From Allomyces macrogynus ATCC 38327 (Eukaryota; Blastocladiomycota; Blastocladiomycetes; Blastocladiales; Blastocladiaceae), in contig GG745347.1 of NCBI GenBank assembly GCA_000151295.1, positions 226,075 to 290,074 on the forward strand: a stretch of 64,000 nt of DNA, given 5' to 3'. Under the pieces are notes generated by a model. The model did no database searches. It saw only the letters and a program-made list of their open reading frames with translations, and was not told where the DNA came from. Shown here piece after piece: positions 1-11,618 of this stretch; within the stretch, counting starts at the first letter, position 1, and every line of letters starts with the position of its first letter. Both the position numbers and the translations under genes were made by a program.

Positions 1-432
1 GCGTTGAACTCCCAAATCGGCAATCGTCTGCATCGTGCGTCCCACCGCCATCCACTCGCTGGGCGACGGCTCGCGGTCCTTGGCCTGCAGGAGGACATCC
101 ACCTCTTCCAACAGCTGCGCGAGCGCAAGAGCCATGGCACCCTCGGGCGTCTGTGCGGTCGCCGGGTCGGCCAAGGGGGGTTCCGCCGCGAGCAGCGCGC
201 CCGCGGGCATCGATGCGCGACGACGAATGGCCGCCGCCAACGGTGCCGGGTCGAGCGAAGGGACACTGTGCTTGCGCAGCGACGCGACAAGCGATTGTGC
301 CGAGACGGTCTGCACTTGCGTGGTGGGCGAGTGCGGTGGCGACAGGTCTTTGGCGTCCTGCACGAGCTGCACGACGAGCGCCTCAAAGGCGTCGAGCGAC
401 GCCGACTGCAGCAGCTCCAAGTCCGACTGCAT
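1..432 (-). CDS. Unidentified protein, N-terminal part (cut by left edge)
   Basis: An open frame runs leftwards from an ATG at 432 to the window edge, about 144 residues without a stop; an in-frame TGA at 495-493 lies upstream, so the ATG is the likely start. The sequence begins MQSDLELLQSASLDAF and is mostly acidic and helical, with a Pro/Ser-rich stretch around residues 50-60 and an Ala/Leu-rich helix near residues 100-115. I do not recognise the family. Codon use matches the neighbouring confident genes. An upstream exon cannot be excluded, because a coding-like stretch lies near 1080-1161 on the same strand. Confidence 0.5.
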   Translation of the reverse strand, partial: MQSDLELLQSASLDAFEALVVQLVQDAKDLSPPHSPTTQVQTVSAQSLVASLRKHSVPSLDPAPLAAAIRRRASMPAGALLAAEPPLADPATAQTPEGAMALALAQLLEEVDVLLQAKDREPSPSEWMAVGRTMQTIADLGVQR

Positions 433-1347
433 CGTCGCGGCCGAAATGGGCTCGGTGGGAGCGCCGGTCTGGAGAGGGATCAATTTCGTTGGTCAGAGCC
501 ACGGTTCTCGAAGGGATTGATGCAATGGCAGTTCAAGAGCCCGACCACGGTGGTATCCAGAGCTCACAAGCGCCTCAGAACGACCAGCGGCCTACCGGTC
601 AAGACCCATTCATGAGCACGAACCTCGTTTGCTAGCGGCATGGTCATGTCGATGGTCAAGAGGTCCGCGACGAGCGGTTACGCAGCCGAAATCGAGGAGC
701 CAGTGTTCGAGCACGGCGGCTGGTGGAGAAGAAGCCCGAAGGTTCGTTCGTTCGACTTGGTTGCGGGTGCTGAGGTCCAACTCTGTTCGCCAAGAACGTC
801 CGCGCGCGTGGTCGGGCGAACAGTTCACTGGAACTGAAGATGGAGGTCGGCACGACGTCGGTCAAATTACGCCGCACGAGTGCCAATCACGGCAGCAGCA
901 CGGTAGCGGGTCCTCGGTCCACGTTGCGGCAAGTCGGGCGAGGGCTGTGGTGCTGAGGGGCGACTGGGCGCTGTTGCAAAATGAAATTCGAATGGTTGTC
1001 GTGGACTGCAAGTTGGGCGGGCTCGAGATGAAGTGGCGGTGGCAAGCGACCCATTCAGAGTGCACCAACAACCGCCGCTGCAAGGTTCCCTCGATTTGTT
1101 TGCAGGCGTGGTCGAGCGAGCCCTCAAACGACGCGACGAGACGCTTCACATCACAATCCAAGAATGCGGCAATGATGAGCAGGCACGTCGGTGATGAACT
1201 ACCGCAGCCTGCTCATGTCGCTCGTTCAGCATGGGCATGAGCACAGGCCACAAGTCCGTCGCTCTCATGCGATAAGGTGGGGTATGGATGTATTGGTACG
1301 TTCCTCCCATCTTACAGCGCGCCGATCACGACCCATCATCCCGTGCA
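433..1347. other. Intergenic region with one coding-like fragment
   Basis: No complete gene. On the minus strand near 1161-1080 there is a short helix-like open stretch (FEGSLDHACKQIEGTLQR) with stops on both sides and no convincing splice sites. It could be a 5' exon of the left-edge gene or a relic. Otherwise only short overlapping ORFs. Confidence 0.4.
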
Positions 1348-3219
1348 TCACTTGCCCTCCCCTGTCCCCGTCGACGCGGCACTCCCGCGCCGTTTTCCCT
1401 TCCGGCGCGCAGCCCACGAAGCCGCAGCGTCAGCAACTGCCCGCCACGCCGCGCGCAATCGCGGCACGTCGTCACGATCAACCGCCACGGCCCTCCGTCG
1501 TGCCGCAACCTCCGCCGCGAAAAACCGCGTGACGAGCGCATCGACGGCCGAGTCGCGACGTGGCGGTGCGCTCGTGCGCCCACGACTTACCGGTGGGCAC
1601 GCTGGACATGTTGGCGAGAGGCCTTGGCTCGTAGACTTGCGCACGTCGGAGCCCGTCGACACAGTGCGCCGCCGTCCGAGGAGCGGGGTCGGTACCGGGT
1701 CGGCGGGAGGTGGGGTGAGATCGGCGGCGCTGTCGGCCGAGTGCGTGCGACGGCATGGCGCTGCAAGGCCGGATGTGCGCGGCGATGCGGCGCATATCCC
1801 GCACACGCGGTGCGCGCACGACGGATAGATGACCGTGTCGATCAGGATCTCGCGGCACACGAGGCACTGCACATGCTCTTCGGACGGGAAGAGATCGATG
1901 AGGCCAGTCTGCATGGTGGAGATAAGGGCGTGGTGAGCGGTACTGATCAAAAGAGCAAGAGAATGAAGTGCAGGACACAGCATACCTCCACCGCGTCCAA
2001 GATGCGCGCGATTTGGGTATTGAGGCCTTGGAGAGACTCGACCACATGGTCGACGAGCATCGCCAGGCGCTCCTGGCGCGCAGCGCGGTCCGACGAGTCA
2101 GGCGTTTGGTTGATACGTACAGCTAATCGGGACACGAGCCGCGTCGTGTCGTGCTTGACGCGGTCCAGAAAGACGGCACACACGCCCACATCGCCAACGA
2201 GCTATAGATGCAAATAAACACCGTGTCCGTCAGGATTGGTTCATGATGAATCGCGAACAAGAGCGGTCATTGGTTCATGATGAATCGCGAACAAGAGCGG
2301 GCAAAATTTGGCATACCTGGGTCAACTGCTTCAGATACCGCTGCGCGGCCTTGGGCCACAAATCCTGGTTTGCATGCCGCGAAACGAGCGTCCCGACACT
2401 CTTCACAGCCGCGACCATCTCCGGCTCATTTGGCAGCACACGCTGGCTCGTCTGGTCGCCGTCAACCGCAGACGCACCCGTCTCCGACCGCGCAAACGCG
2501 CCCTGCAGCACCGACTGCTCCGTGACCGACCGCACGAGCTGCTCGCGCAACCGCGGCGCCGCCTCAGCGTACTCGTCTGCGAGCTCACGCATCGCCGCCA
2601 TAACGCGCGCCGGCGCATGCGGCGGGCTCGTCGATTCGGCGAGACAGTCGACGATCGCGTGTGCATGATGGTCGAGGTCGCCGAGCTGGTCCACGATCGC
2701 CGCGGTCGCGCGGTCCACGGCCGTCCGAATCGCGGCCCTGATACCACGCTTGTCGGAATCGATCTGGCTGCACAACGTCGACACGGGGACCGCCGCGCGG
2801 CTGTACGCCGGGTTCAGCGTCCATAGACTGACGGGCGCGCTGGCAGGCCGCTTGGGAGGGCTGGCCGGGCCGGCATTGCTGCTTCGGCCTGATGTAGCAC
2901 TCAGGCTGCTCAAGACACTGGCGCGGCGACCGGACCTTGGGACCGGAGTCGGTGGAGGCACCGCAAGCCGATCAATTGCTGGGTCAGCCACCGAATCACG
3001 GATTGATGCTGTCGTGCCCGAATCGCGTCCCGCGGGACGGCTCAATGATGGCGGCGACACCGTGACAAGTGCCGGCGACTTGGCCGGTCGGGCCGATCCT
3101 GCTGGCGAGGTACTTGCGGTTGGGGTGGCAGCGACATTGACGACGGTCCGCGGAGCAGGCTCGGGCACGTCAAGCGGCTCCGTGCAGGACATGGAGGGAC
3201 CAAACGACGGAACAAGCAT
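1348..3219 (-). CDS. RING-finger protein (probable E3 ubiquitin ligase)
   Basis: Three exons by my reading, 3219-2317, 2201-1986 and 1908-1348, all joined in phase 0, giving about 559 residues. The N-terminal ~300 residues are Pro/Ser/Ala-rich and low complexity, then a helical segment covers exon 2. A C3HC4 RING begins at about residue 388: C-x2-C, C-x-H-x2-C-x2-C at 404-412, and the last C-x2-C at 474-477. The loop before the last pair is about 61 residues, longer than usual. RING domains bind two zinc ions and recruit E2 enzymes, so ubiquitin ligase activity is the family expectation; the substrate is unknown. Start chosen at the first ATG of the frame. A basic, Ala-rich C-terminus follows the RING. 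Confidence 0.7.
2235..2301. repeat. 34-bp direct tandem duplication inside an intron
   Basis: Two adjacent copies beginning ATTGGTTCATGATGAATCGC, period 34 bp. They lie wholly inside the first intron of the RING gene (2316-2202), which at 115 bp is longer than most introns here. Confidence 0.9.
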
Positions 3220-4222
3220 CTTGACGGGGCGAGGTTCTCGAATCAGCGCTTCGAGGAGGGACAAAGCGGGTGGCCGTGATCAACGACAACGGGGGACCAG
3301 GGAGTACTTGAGCACCAGGGATCCCTACGAGAATCAAATCGAACACGACGCGGTGCACGGCGTGAGCACATTGTCCGACCGTCAGGCCAACGCCGGCCGG
3401 GGAAAACGTGGGCGGGGTTCGTTCTGGTTCGTTCTTGCGCGTGCAACCGACCAAGGGTGCGCGCCCCTCTGCCATGCAGCAACATTTCGCAAGGCCAGGC
3501 CAGGGTATTGTCGAGCTTGCCGTGCACGTTTGTCCCCCGCATTGTGGCGGAGCCCCACCGCCACTCCCTTCCACGATGCCGAACGTGTAAAACGCACGGG
3601 CAGAATTGGGTTGAAGCGTACGCGATGGGAGCGTTGTCGTTGCTGGATCTGCGCGAGATTCGAGTTGGAGGAGCGAGCGAAGAGCGTCGTCGCTTGCGCC
3701 GACGGTCGATGCTCATAGCGTTTGGCATCGTCGAGGTGGTTTATGTAGTGTTGGCCGTGCATGGACCACGTTTGAGAAGTTCTTGGCGCGTCGACGTGGA
3801 AACTGCTCATGGATAGAGAGGCATGGTGCTGTATCAGCGCGCGGCCGGCCCCGTACGATCTCGACACAGAACTGAGAGCGCTCCTTCTTTTGCGGCAACC
3901 TGTGCGTGCCGCGTCCAGCGCCGCTTCGGCACTCGGCACGCAGAGGCAGAGCGCGGCAGAAGAACGAGAGTTCGTGTCCGTCCGTTCGGAGGGGGATCGT
4001 CGTGCAGATCGCTGTGGATGGTGGCGCGGGCAATGGTGGCGTGCATAGGCGTCCTTGCGCGTCGTCAACTCGGTTATCCTCCCTGGGTCTTCTAGTCCCT
4101 GCCTCCGGCAAGCCCGCTGCCAAGCGCGGGACCTGGCGGCCCCGATCACAAATGACGATTGAAAGCAATCCAGGAATCCATTCTCCGCCCTGCGTGCACG
4201 GACCCACAGGCGCGACTGACTT
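3220..4222. other. Intergenic, no gene seen
   Basis: About 1 kb between the RING gene start and the SEC8 stop, both on the minus strand. Only mutually overlapping ORFs of random composition are visible. Confidence 0.5.
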
Positions 4223-7200
4223 TTACCCGGCCGCACGCATCCACTCGCCTAGCCGCTGCACGAGCTCGCGGTGTGCACGCTCGGCGCGTGCCGCAGCGCT
4301 CGCGACTGCCGGGTCCTCGCTCGCGAGCTTGTCCGGGATCGCGGCCACGTCAAACATGAGGTCGAGCATGTTCTTGTACTCATCGAGCGTGTAAGTCGCG
4401 CCGTGGTCGGCAATGTCCTCGACCATACGGTCGGCGCCGAGTAAGAACAGCTCGTAGTACCGGCGCGCATGGTCGAGCCGAATCTCGTGGCACAGTGTCG
4501 TGTGCAGCAGGTGCTGGTGCAAGGCGCGAATCGACTGCACCATGCGATACACGCCGGCCACATTGAGCCGCCGCAGGTACCGCACGTTCGCGACGAGGTA
4601 GTGTGTGAGCAGTAGCGCCACACCGTCAAAGATGAACTCACCGTCGCGCCGCGACAAGGTGCGCTCGCAGAGCGCCTCGAAAACCGACAGGTCGGCGTTC
4701 AGCTGCAGCATGTAGGGCTCCGGGTCCATGGTATCGTCGCCCGACGTGGCCGGCGCGGGACTGCCGAGCGGCAAGTCGTTGGCGGGACTATTCGGGTCCT
4801 CGATGTAGTAGGTGCCTTCGCGCATCGCCAGGTCGGCAAAGTACATGGCGTGCACGCGCAGCTCGAGGTGCAGCGTCACGACACACGTGTCGGCCAGCGC
4901 CTGGTACGCATCGAGCAGTTCATGGAACCGCGCCGTTTGCGCGTGCGGGACGGCCAGCATCATCCACTGCGCGCTCCCTGAGACGGCAGGGCCGCCGTCG
5001 CTCTCGAGCGGCGACGTGCTTCTCGGGCGCGGGTTGGTCCCGTTGGCGGCCGCGAGCAATGACGGCGCACTGATGGGCGACGAGGGGGCTGGAGCAAGCA
5101 TGCGACTGCGGCTGCCCATCGTGTTGCTGTGTTCGGGATCGCCGCCGACCACACCCGACTCGCGGAACTCCTGCGACATGGACAGGTCGCCCTGGCTCGC
5201 CGAAAGGACCGGATCCGACATGAGCAGCAGCGCGTCCTCGACGCGCGTTTCCATGAGCTTGACCATTTCTTGCCGGAACCATTTCTAAACGATGCCGACA
5301 TTTGATCAGCTCTCCAGAGACGCTCAAGATCAAGACCAAGTCGAGTTGGTCACGTACCAAACTCTCGCGCAACGCCGCCATCAGCTCCAACCGCTTCGGG
5401 TCGAAAATCAGCTCAGACCGCTGGAACGACCGGTCGTCGCACAGCCGCGCCTCGAGCAAGATCTCTTGCACGTTGAACCGCTCGTTCATTTCGTAATTGG
5501 GCTCCGCGTCGTCGCGGAAGAGCGTGTTTTGCGTGACAATGTGCACCAAATCCGGGTGCTGCGCCCAAACACCCGAGACGCACTCATGCACGCGGCCGTC
5601 GGCAACCGTCGACACGCACGTCTTGTACTTGGCAAAACACTTTTCAAGGTACTTGGAGAGCACGTCCTCGATCATGCGCAGGTACTCTTGCTTGTGGAAC
5701 GGCACGTGCCACATGGTCGCGCACAGCGACTGGATCAGCGAAAGCAGGCTTGTTGCGCTCTATCAATTTGTGAGATCCGGTGAGCGTGAGCGTGCAGAGA
5801 TGAGTCTCACTCCAGAGTGCGAAACGGACCTGCAGCAACTGGTCGTCGCCCACCACAAACCCGTCAGGCCCGTTGATGTACTTGTGCACGTAGGTCTGCA
5901 CCTTGGCCTCGATGCTCGGAATGTACGTGGCCAGCAAAAAGTCGTCGAGGAACTGGCCGTACTGGCTGCCCGACTCGCTACGCTCAACTCGCGTTAGTTT
6001 CTTGTCAACTCACTCGCAAACACCATCCACTACTCAGACGAAGACCGCACCAGTTTGCCAATGACACGAGCCGCGCCATAAAGTCCATCACCGGGCGGTA
6101 AATGACTGTGATGTACTCGGCGTCGGGCTCGGCAAACAGCGCCTTGTGCCGCCGACGCTGTGCGAGCGCGTACTTGTCGGGCACGTGCGACTGGATTGCG
6201 GCCGGCTCTTGTCCAGCCATGGGCGCATTCGTCGTGCGTGCAGCCGCGAGCCCCGCCGCATTGGACACGGCGTTCGACAGCTGTGCTTTGTAAAACTTGC
6301 TCACAGACGCGTACGCGTCGGACCGGTCAAATTTGAACACGGTCGCTGCGAGTGCCGGAGATCCACCGGGGCACGACGTGCCCGGCTCGGCGCTGGGTGG
6401 GAGCAAGTCCGTGATGAGCAGGTCGGTTGTGGACCCGCGGGACTGGATGTTGTCGACCATGATGTGCTCAATCTAGCCAGATGGGTGGTGAAATGACGAA
6501 TCCGTGCATGGCGCAATCAAAAAAGGGTCTCACTGCCCGTACCTCCTCGTGCACCGCCTCGGCAATATCCTCCACCGTATAGACGGGCAGTGCGTCCACG
6601 CGATTCCCAGCCCGCTCAAACGCAGTGCGCCGCGACATGGCATCGACCAAGTTACAAATCAGCTTGTGCCCCTCGACGACCGCCTCGAGTTTCGCGCACA
6701 ACGTCGCCGTCAACTCGCGCAACGCCGCAAACCGCGCCTCCTTGGCGCGCGTATCCCGCAGCGCGTGCGCGTCGACCATGCCCTTTGCACCAGTCGGTCG
6801 CGGCGCCGGCTCGGCCGTACTAATCGCGGGCGCCGTCATGGCCGCGGCCTTGGCGCGATCACTTGCCTCCTCGAGACACTTGTCGACGAGCTCAAACAGT
6901 TCGCGCGGCACGCGCTGGTGCACGGCCGCGAGCCCGTCGGCCAGTTGCCCGAGCGCAACGAGCGCCTCGAGACACAGCGTCATGAACCCGACCGAGTCGG
7001 CCTCTGGGTGCTCGTCCGGGTGCTCGTGTGCGAGGACTCCGTCGTCGTCGTCGTCGTCGCCACCGCCAACGTCTACGTCGCTCGATGCGCCACCGCCGCC
7101 GTCGAGCGTGCTCGCGTTATCGGCCCAGGGCGCGGTGCGGTTCAGCGACGCCCCGTTGACGGGGGAACGCGTCGCGACCAGGTCGCGGAGACTGTCGGAA

Positions 7201-8451
7201 ATGGAGCTGCGTGGACCTCCGGCGCTGGTGGGTGGGGCCATTGACCGTCGACGGCCGCCGGCGCCAATGGCACCTGCCGGGCCCAGAGTCGACGTGGAGA
7301 TGGCGCTCGCGCGTGCGGCCGAGGTCGTGTAGGCGATACCGTTGGCGGCCGCGTAGTTGGTCCACCGGTCCTCGGCGTAGGGCGACTTGAGGTAGACGTG
7401 ATTGCTGAGGTCGTTGACGATGCTCTCAAAAATGGACTGGCGAGAGAGGCAATCCTGTCAGTCGAAGAGTAGGCGGTGAGGGGCGAAAACAGCGAATCGC
7501 ACCTCCTTGAACAGCCCAAGCTGCTTGCGCACATCGTCGAGAGCGCCGATGCGGCGGCACTCGGGCCCGTTGATGGTCTTGGTCGCATTGTTGAGCGTCT
7601 TGACAGCCGAGTAGTAGTACTTGCCCGCGACGAGCTGCTCTATTTGGCCGGGGGTATTCCTCATCTCTTCGCTGGGCAACGATGATGAGAGGGCGATTCA
7701 GGTCGCGTACATGAACAAGGGATGGGAACACGTACATGACGTCCATGATGCGCAGCATTTCCTTGTACACGAGACTCTTGTTCCAGAGCCCCATGAGGTC
7801 GAATTCCTTGAGCTGCAAATGGTCGCGCGATTGCAAGAGCATGGCCTTCATCGACTGCAAACGGCGCTGCACGTCTGATGCGGAAACGGCATCAGAAACG
7901 AGCATCACAAATGCGTGAAGATCGACGAAGACGCACCGTTCATGCCCTCGACCGTCTCCGAGTAGTACTGGATCGAGAAATTGAAGCTGTGGTGATAGTC
8001 TGGCGTGGTCACGTTGGATCAGCGCGAGTTTAAAGACCACAACTCATCCAGACAAGCAGCGCAGCCTCATACCGTCGACAATCGTATCGATCGAAGGCTC
8101 GAGCCGGCCGAGCACGTCGTCAAACGCGCGCACCGAGCGCGCGCCGGGGCTCTCGAGCAGTTGCATTGCCAACGGCACGTCCTGAAAGTCGTCCTGCAGC
8201 ATAAACGGCCAGTTGGTGCGAATCTCGGCCATGACGTCCTCGACGCGCGGGTGCAGCGGAATGTCTTCGGCATTGCTCGGTCTGCGCGACGGCATCGGGC
8301 TCGCATCGTCGGGCGTGATGTACCGCTGCCTATACTTGTCGATGCGTTCGCGTGACCGCGACTGCGATTTCGGCGGGAGCGCGCCGGGTTGCTGCATCGG
8401 CGCGCCGGCACCCGTGGACTGGTCGCGACGCGGGAAAGCTGGGCGCGACAT
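4223..8451 (-). CDS. SEC8: Exocyst complex component Sec8 (EXOC4)
   Basis: Nine exons by eye: 8451-8073, 7999-7937, 7874-7736, 7671-7503, 7436-6543, 6472-6051, 5977-5830, 5759-5358 and 5284-4223; spliced length 3678 nt, 1225 residues, every junction in phase. Introns are 62-74 bp. Sec8 is a subunit of the octameric exocyst, which tethers secretory vesicles to the plasma membrane. The N-terminal Sec8 region (IDTIVDDYHHSFN, then EEMRNTPGQIEQLVAGKYY) and the C-terminal CATCHR region (LELRVHAMYFADLAMREGTY, RRYYELFLLGADRMVEDIAD) align by eye with animal EXOC4. Two low-complexity insertions interrupt it: a poly-Asp run encoded by a GTC repeat near 7040-7070, and a Ser/Pro-rich segment near 4980-5200. 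The protein is longer than the roughly 970-residue human homologue. Confidence 0.93.
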
Positions 8452-9371
8452 GGTGGCTGCAGCAGAGATGCTGGTCCAAAGCGTGGGAGATCACGACGGC
8501 TCCAGCTGCCACGACGATCCGACGGCAACCGATGGAAGCGGGGTAGTCGTGAACGCGTGGAAATGTTGCGCCAAGTGGCGACTTTGGTGGTCAAATGTCG
8601 AAGCGGCCAGCTCGAGGAGGTCACATCGTCGTCGACGTCAGTAGCAGATCAGCGATGGCACACTGTCGGCTTCGCGTCCCGTGAACGCGTTTTCTTCCTT
8701 GTGTGTTTCGGCCATCCGGTCTGCAATCGACTTCTACGAAATTGATAGTCCTCGTCCTCACCGTGCATGCATTTACAAGGAATGCCGGAGGTCGTGCACG
8801 TGGCCGTGGCCGTTGAATTATCGAGGAATGCTGCGAATTGCAAGGACAGATGCCATGTCGGCGTGAACTGATCATTCCCGAACTTCACGCTCATCGTTTC
8901 ACTTTGCGACAAGCGTCGTTCAAGATCTAGTGCCGGAATTATGTCTAAAACCGACGCAAGAGGGCTAAAGCATTTGGAATGGGATGGAATGGTCGCATTG
9001 GTTGGACGAAGCACAAGCCGATTGGAGGGTGGACGCACTTGAACCATAAAGCAGAGGCTGCTCATACTAGTTGACTTTGTTTCTTCATTGCTTTCTGCGT
9101 GGAGGTCAATCAGCGTCGAGCGTCACTCGACACGATCCTGCTGCAGGTCCAGAATTACATAACACCACCAAGTCACAAGTCATAAGTCATATCCTTGCCG
9201 TGTCCAGCCGTTTCCAAATTCCACGTCACAAAGTCCTTCTACCGCTTCCACGCCACTTCACGCTCCGCAAGCACCAAGACGGCCAGCCTCCCGCCATTGC
9301 CCGCCGACACGTTGCACGCAGCCCACAGCAGCCTGCTCTTGATTTCCTCACGCCTCTCAAGCACGAGAACC
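8452..9371. other. Divergent intergenic region
   Basis: Shared upstream region of SEC8 (minus) and the ILEI-domain gene (plus). I see no gene and no clear TATA box. The ILEI frame stays open back to an ATG at 9195, but those 59 residues look like translated 5' UTR. Confidence 0.5.
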
Positions 9372-10433
9372 ATGACTATTTCAGGACCGGCTCCGTTGCC
9401 AACGCTACCCATCGCAGGGAGTGATGCTGTGACTGTTTCGACCAATGCAGCCGGCCCCACGGCCATTTCGCGTGGCCACAACAGCACCATCACCATTGGC
9501 ACTCAGGTCCAGTTCCAGATCACAGCGCCGGGCATCACGATTGTTCACATCAAGGCCGCCACGACACGCGGTCTGGCCAAGCTCGACATGACCATGACCA
9601 CGTACAACACGACCACGCCCAACGCCAAGGACGATGAGCGTCTGCACGTTTTTCTCGCGTCGGGTATTGATCCTGCCGACGTTCTCATTTTTGTTGGCCA
9701 TGGCGAATACTGGCCAGGATTGTCGACTGCGTCACGACGCCAAATCGATGCACTGGGCGGGACTGGCGTGATTACCGACACTGGAATCCGAACCGAGGAG
9801 CCATGGGCCATGATAGCGCGAGTGGACGATCCGGACTCAGTCAAGCAAGTTGGAGGCAGGCGGGACGCTTCCTCGCCAACGCAGCGCATCGAGAGAACGT
9901 ACTCTGTTGGTTCGAGGGGCAACTATGTGCCCTGGTACTTGCGGCGCACTGGCGGGTTCAGCCAGCGCCAAGTATGGGCACGCGTGGCCACTCGGAATGG
10001 CAACGCTGATGCCGAAGTGTTTGCAGATGGGATGCTCGTCACCACTCATCGCGAGGGCGGCCTAGCGCTCTTCTCGGTCTATGCTGACCGCATTGGCACT
10101 GTGCAATGGTTTGATACGCATGACGATGATCAAGTTTCGGAAAAGCTCCTGTCGGCCATTGCTGCCATAAGGAATGAGCGCGAGATGCGAGTTGCAGTCT
10201 TGGTCGCATTCCAAGATGGTTTGACGCAAAAAGTCAACGACGCGGCGCGCCATTTGATCCGACACGTATTCAACGTTCGGCTGATGAGAGAAGTGGGGGC
10301 AGGCGAGGGATTTTGCGCTCTTGTTCGCCTCTACGACCGCTGGTACGATTACCCGCATTGTGCTGTGGCGTGGATGCCATCGGATACGCCCATCCAGAAT
10401 CGCATTTCGAGGTGGATTCGGTTAGACCTGTGA
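9372..10433 (+). CDS. Protein with two ILEI (FAM3/PANDER-like) domains
   Basis: Single exon, 353 residues from the ATG at 9372, which sits in a good AACC-ATG context; a longer frame starts at 9195. Two copies of an ILEI-type fold are visible. The first (about residues 50-160) carries ADVLIFVGHGEYWPGLS, an LGG turn and PWAMIA; the second (about 225-330) carries GLALFSVYADRIGTVQWFDT, the repetitive VLVAFQDGLTQKVNDAARHL segment and CAVAW. These match the FAM3/POMGNT1 pattern of FDT..D, a strand, a polar D-x-x-x-x-x-L-N-x-x-A helix and a final strand. In animals the domain occurs in secreted FAM3 proteins and binds glycans in POMGNT1. No signal peptide or membrane segment is visible here, so location and ligand are unknown. 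Confidence 0.6.
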   Translation: MTISGPAPLPTLPIAGSDAVTVSTNAAGPTAISRGHNSTITIGTQVQFQITAPGITIVHIKAATTRGLAKLDMTMTTYNTTTPNAKDDERLHVFLASGIDPADVLIFVGHGEYWPGLSTASRRQIDALGGTGVITDTGIRTEEPWAMIARVDDPDSVKQVGGRRDASSPTQRIERTYSVGSRGNYVPWYLRRTGGFSQRQVWARVATRNGNADAEVFADGMLVTTHREGGLALFSVYADRIGTVQWFDTHDDDQVSEKLLSAIAAIRNEREMRVAVLVAFQDGLTQKVNDAARHLIRHVFNVRLMREVGAGEGFCALVRLYDRWYDYPHCAVAWMPSDTPIQNRISRWIRLDL

Positions 10434-11618
10434 TTTGATATCAATTTTGTGAAGCAAAAAATAGGTAATATATTCTCATTCAATTCATGCGGAAGGCTGT
10501 CTTCGCCTGCTCCATTCCTTCATTACAAACAGGCAGCGTTTCAATCATTTTAAGGTTCATCATTAGCAGGCAGCACTGCTTGTTCTCGCCAAGTAGCAGC
10601 AGCCGTTCCCCTAGCGCGCTTTTTAATTTCGAGACTTCATTTTGAGCCGCAGCACGTTTACTTTGTTATTCGGTGTGCCTTGCAGCAAGGTGGGCGAGCG
10701 TTCAAGTCATGCCCTCTAACCCCCGCACGCATCGTCCATGCGGTTGTTGCACATGTCAGCCCTTGGCAGGTGTACATAACAGCACAGGGGCAGCCATCCG
10801 CGCGGAGAAGCAACACCGCATTTCTTTTCATGGTTTCTCAAACTGATGTCGGACGGAAGGGTGAGGCCTGCGTGTGCCTTATTGCTGATTCATCCATTAC
10901 TTTTCATTTGTTGAAATAATCACATAATGCCTCCCAACGGGGTGGGGCACCTCCTTTTGACGAATATCCCACCCCTATTATCTGGACGTCTGACGGGAAT
11001 CGCGTCGCGTGTGGTTGTGTTATACGTGGTCACAAAGCGCTGAGCTGGCCATGATTGCTGATACTTGGCGTCGTGGGGGAAGTTTGTTGACGTTCAAACA
11101 ATGCTCTTGCAGAGATGTATTCACTGCGCGCTGACTTCTGCTAGCGAGGTCGGGTGGCACAAGTCGATGAGAGCCTTGTGAGGTGGAAGGTTGGATACTG
11201 AATGAGAGTATGACGAGCTTCGACCGGCTCCCTGACGACTGGCGATATTTGTCGTGGCGATGTGATGTGGAAGGACTGGCGAGAAGGGCCAGTTGGTATT
11301 GGCGCACGAATGAATGTCGTCGTTGCGCAAATCGCATCAGTACGTTCGCAACGTGGTTTGTGACGTCTTGATGCATAGAGAGCTGTTGAGAAGGCTCCGC
11401 GACGGCTGCTGTCTCGTTGGTTCCGTATTTGCGTGATCAACCGGCCGCCAGGAAAGCCACAAAACAACCGGGCAGCCATCTGCAGCCATCTGCAGCCGCG
11501 TCGACAACCACCATGCCTGTATGGATGCCTGTATTTCCGCAAAAACAACTTGAACCTCGCAAACCAAACCAAACTGAACGGACCCCAACCTTCTCCACCC
11601 TTCCCCCCTCGCCACGAC
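10434..11618. other. Convergent intergenic region, no gene seen
   Basis: Between the ILEI-domain gene (plus) and COPI gamma (minus). AT-richer than the surrounding genes at 10434-11050, with only short ORFs. Nothing recognisable. Confidence 0.5.

Noticed and set aside
3382..4236. 284-residue minus-strand frame between the RING gene and SEC8
   Set aside because: Arg/Ser/Ala-rich with no conserved block; overlaps the SEC8 stop and other frames of equal quality.
7039..7070. GTC microsatellite as a regulatory or mobile repeat
   Set aside because: It lies inside SEC8 exon 5 and simply encodes an Asp run.
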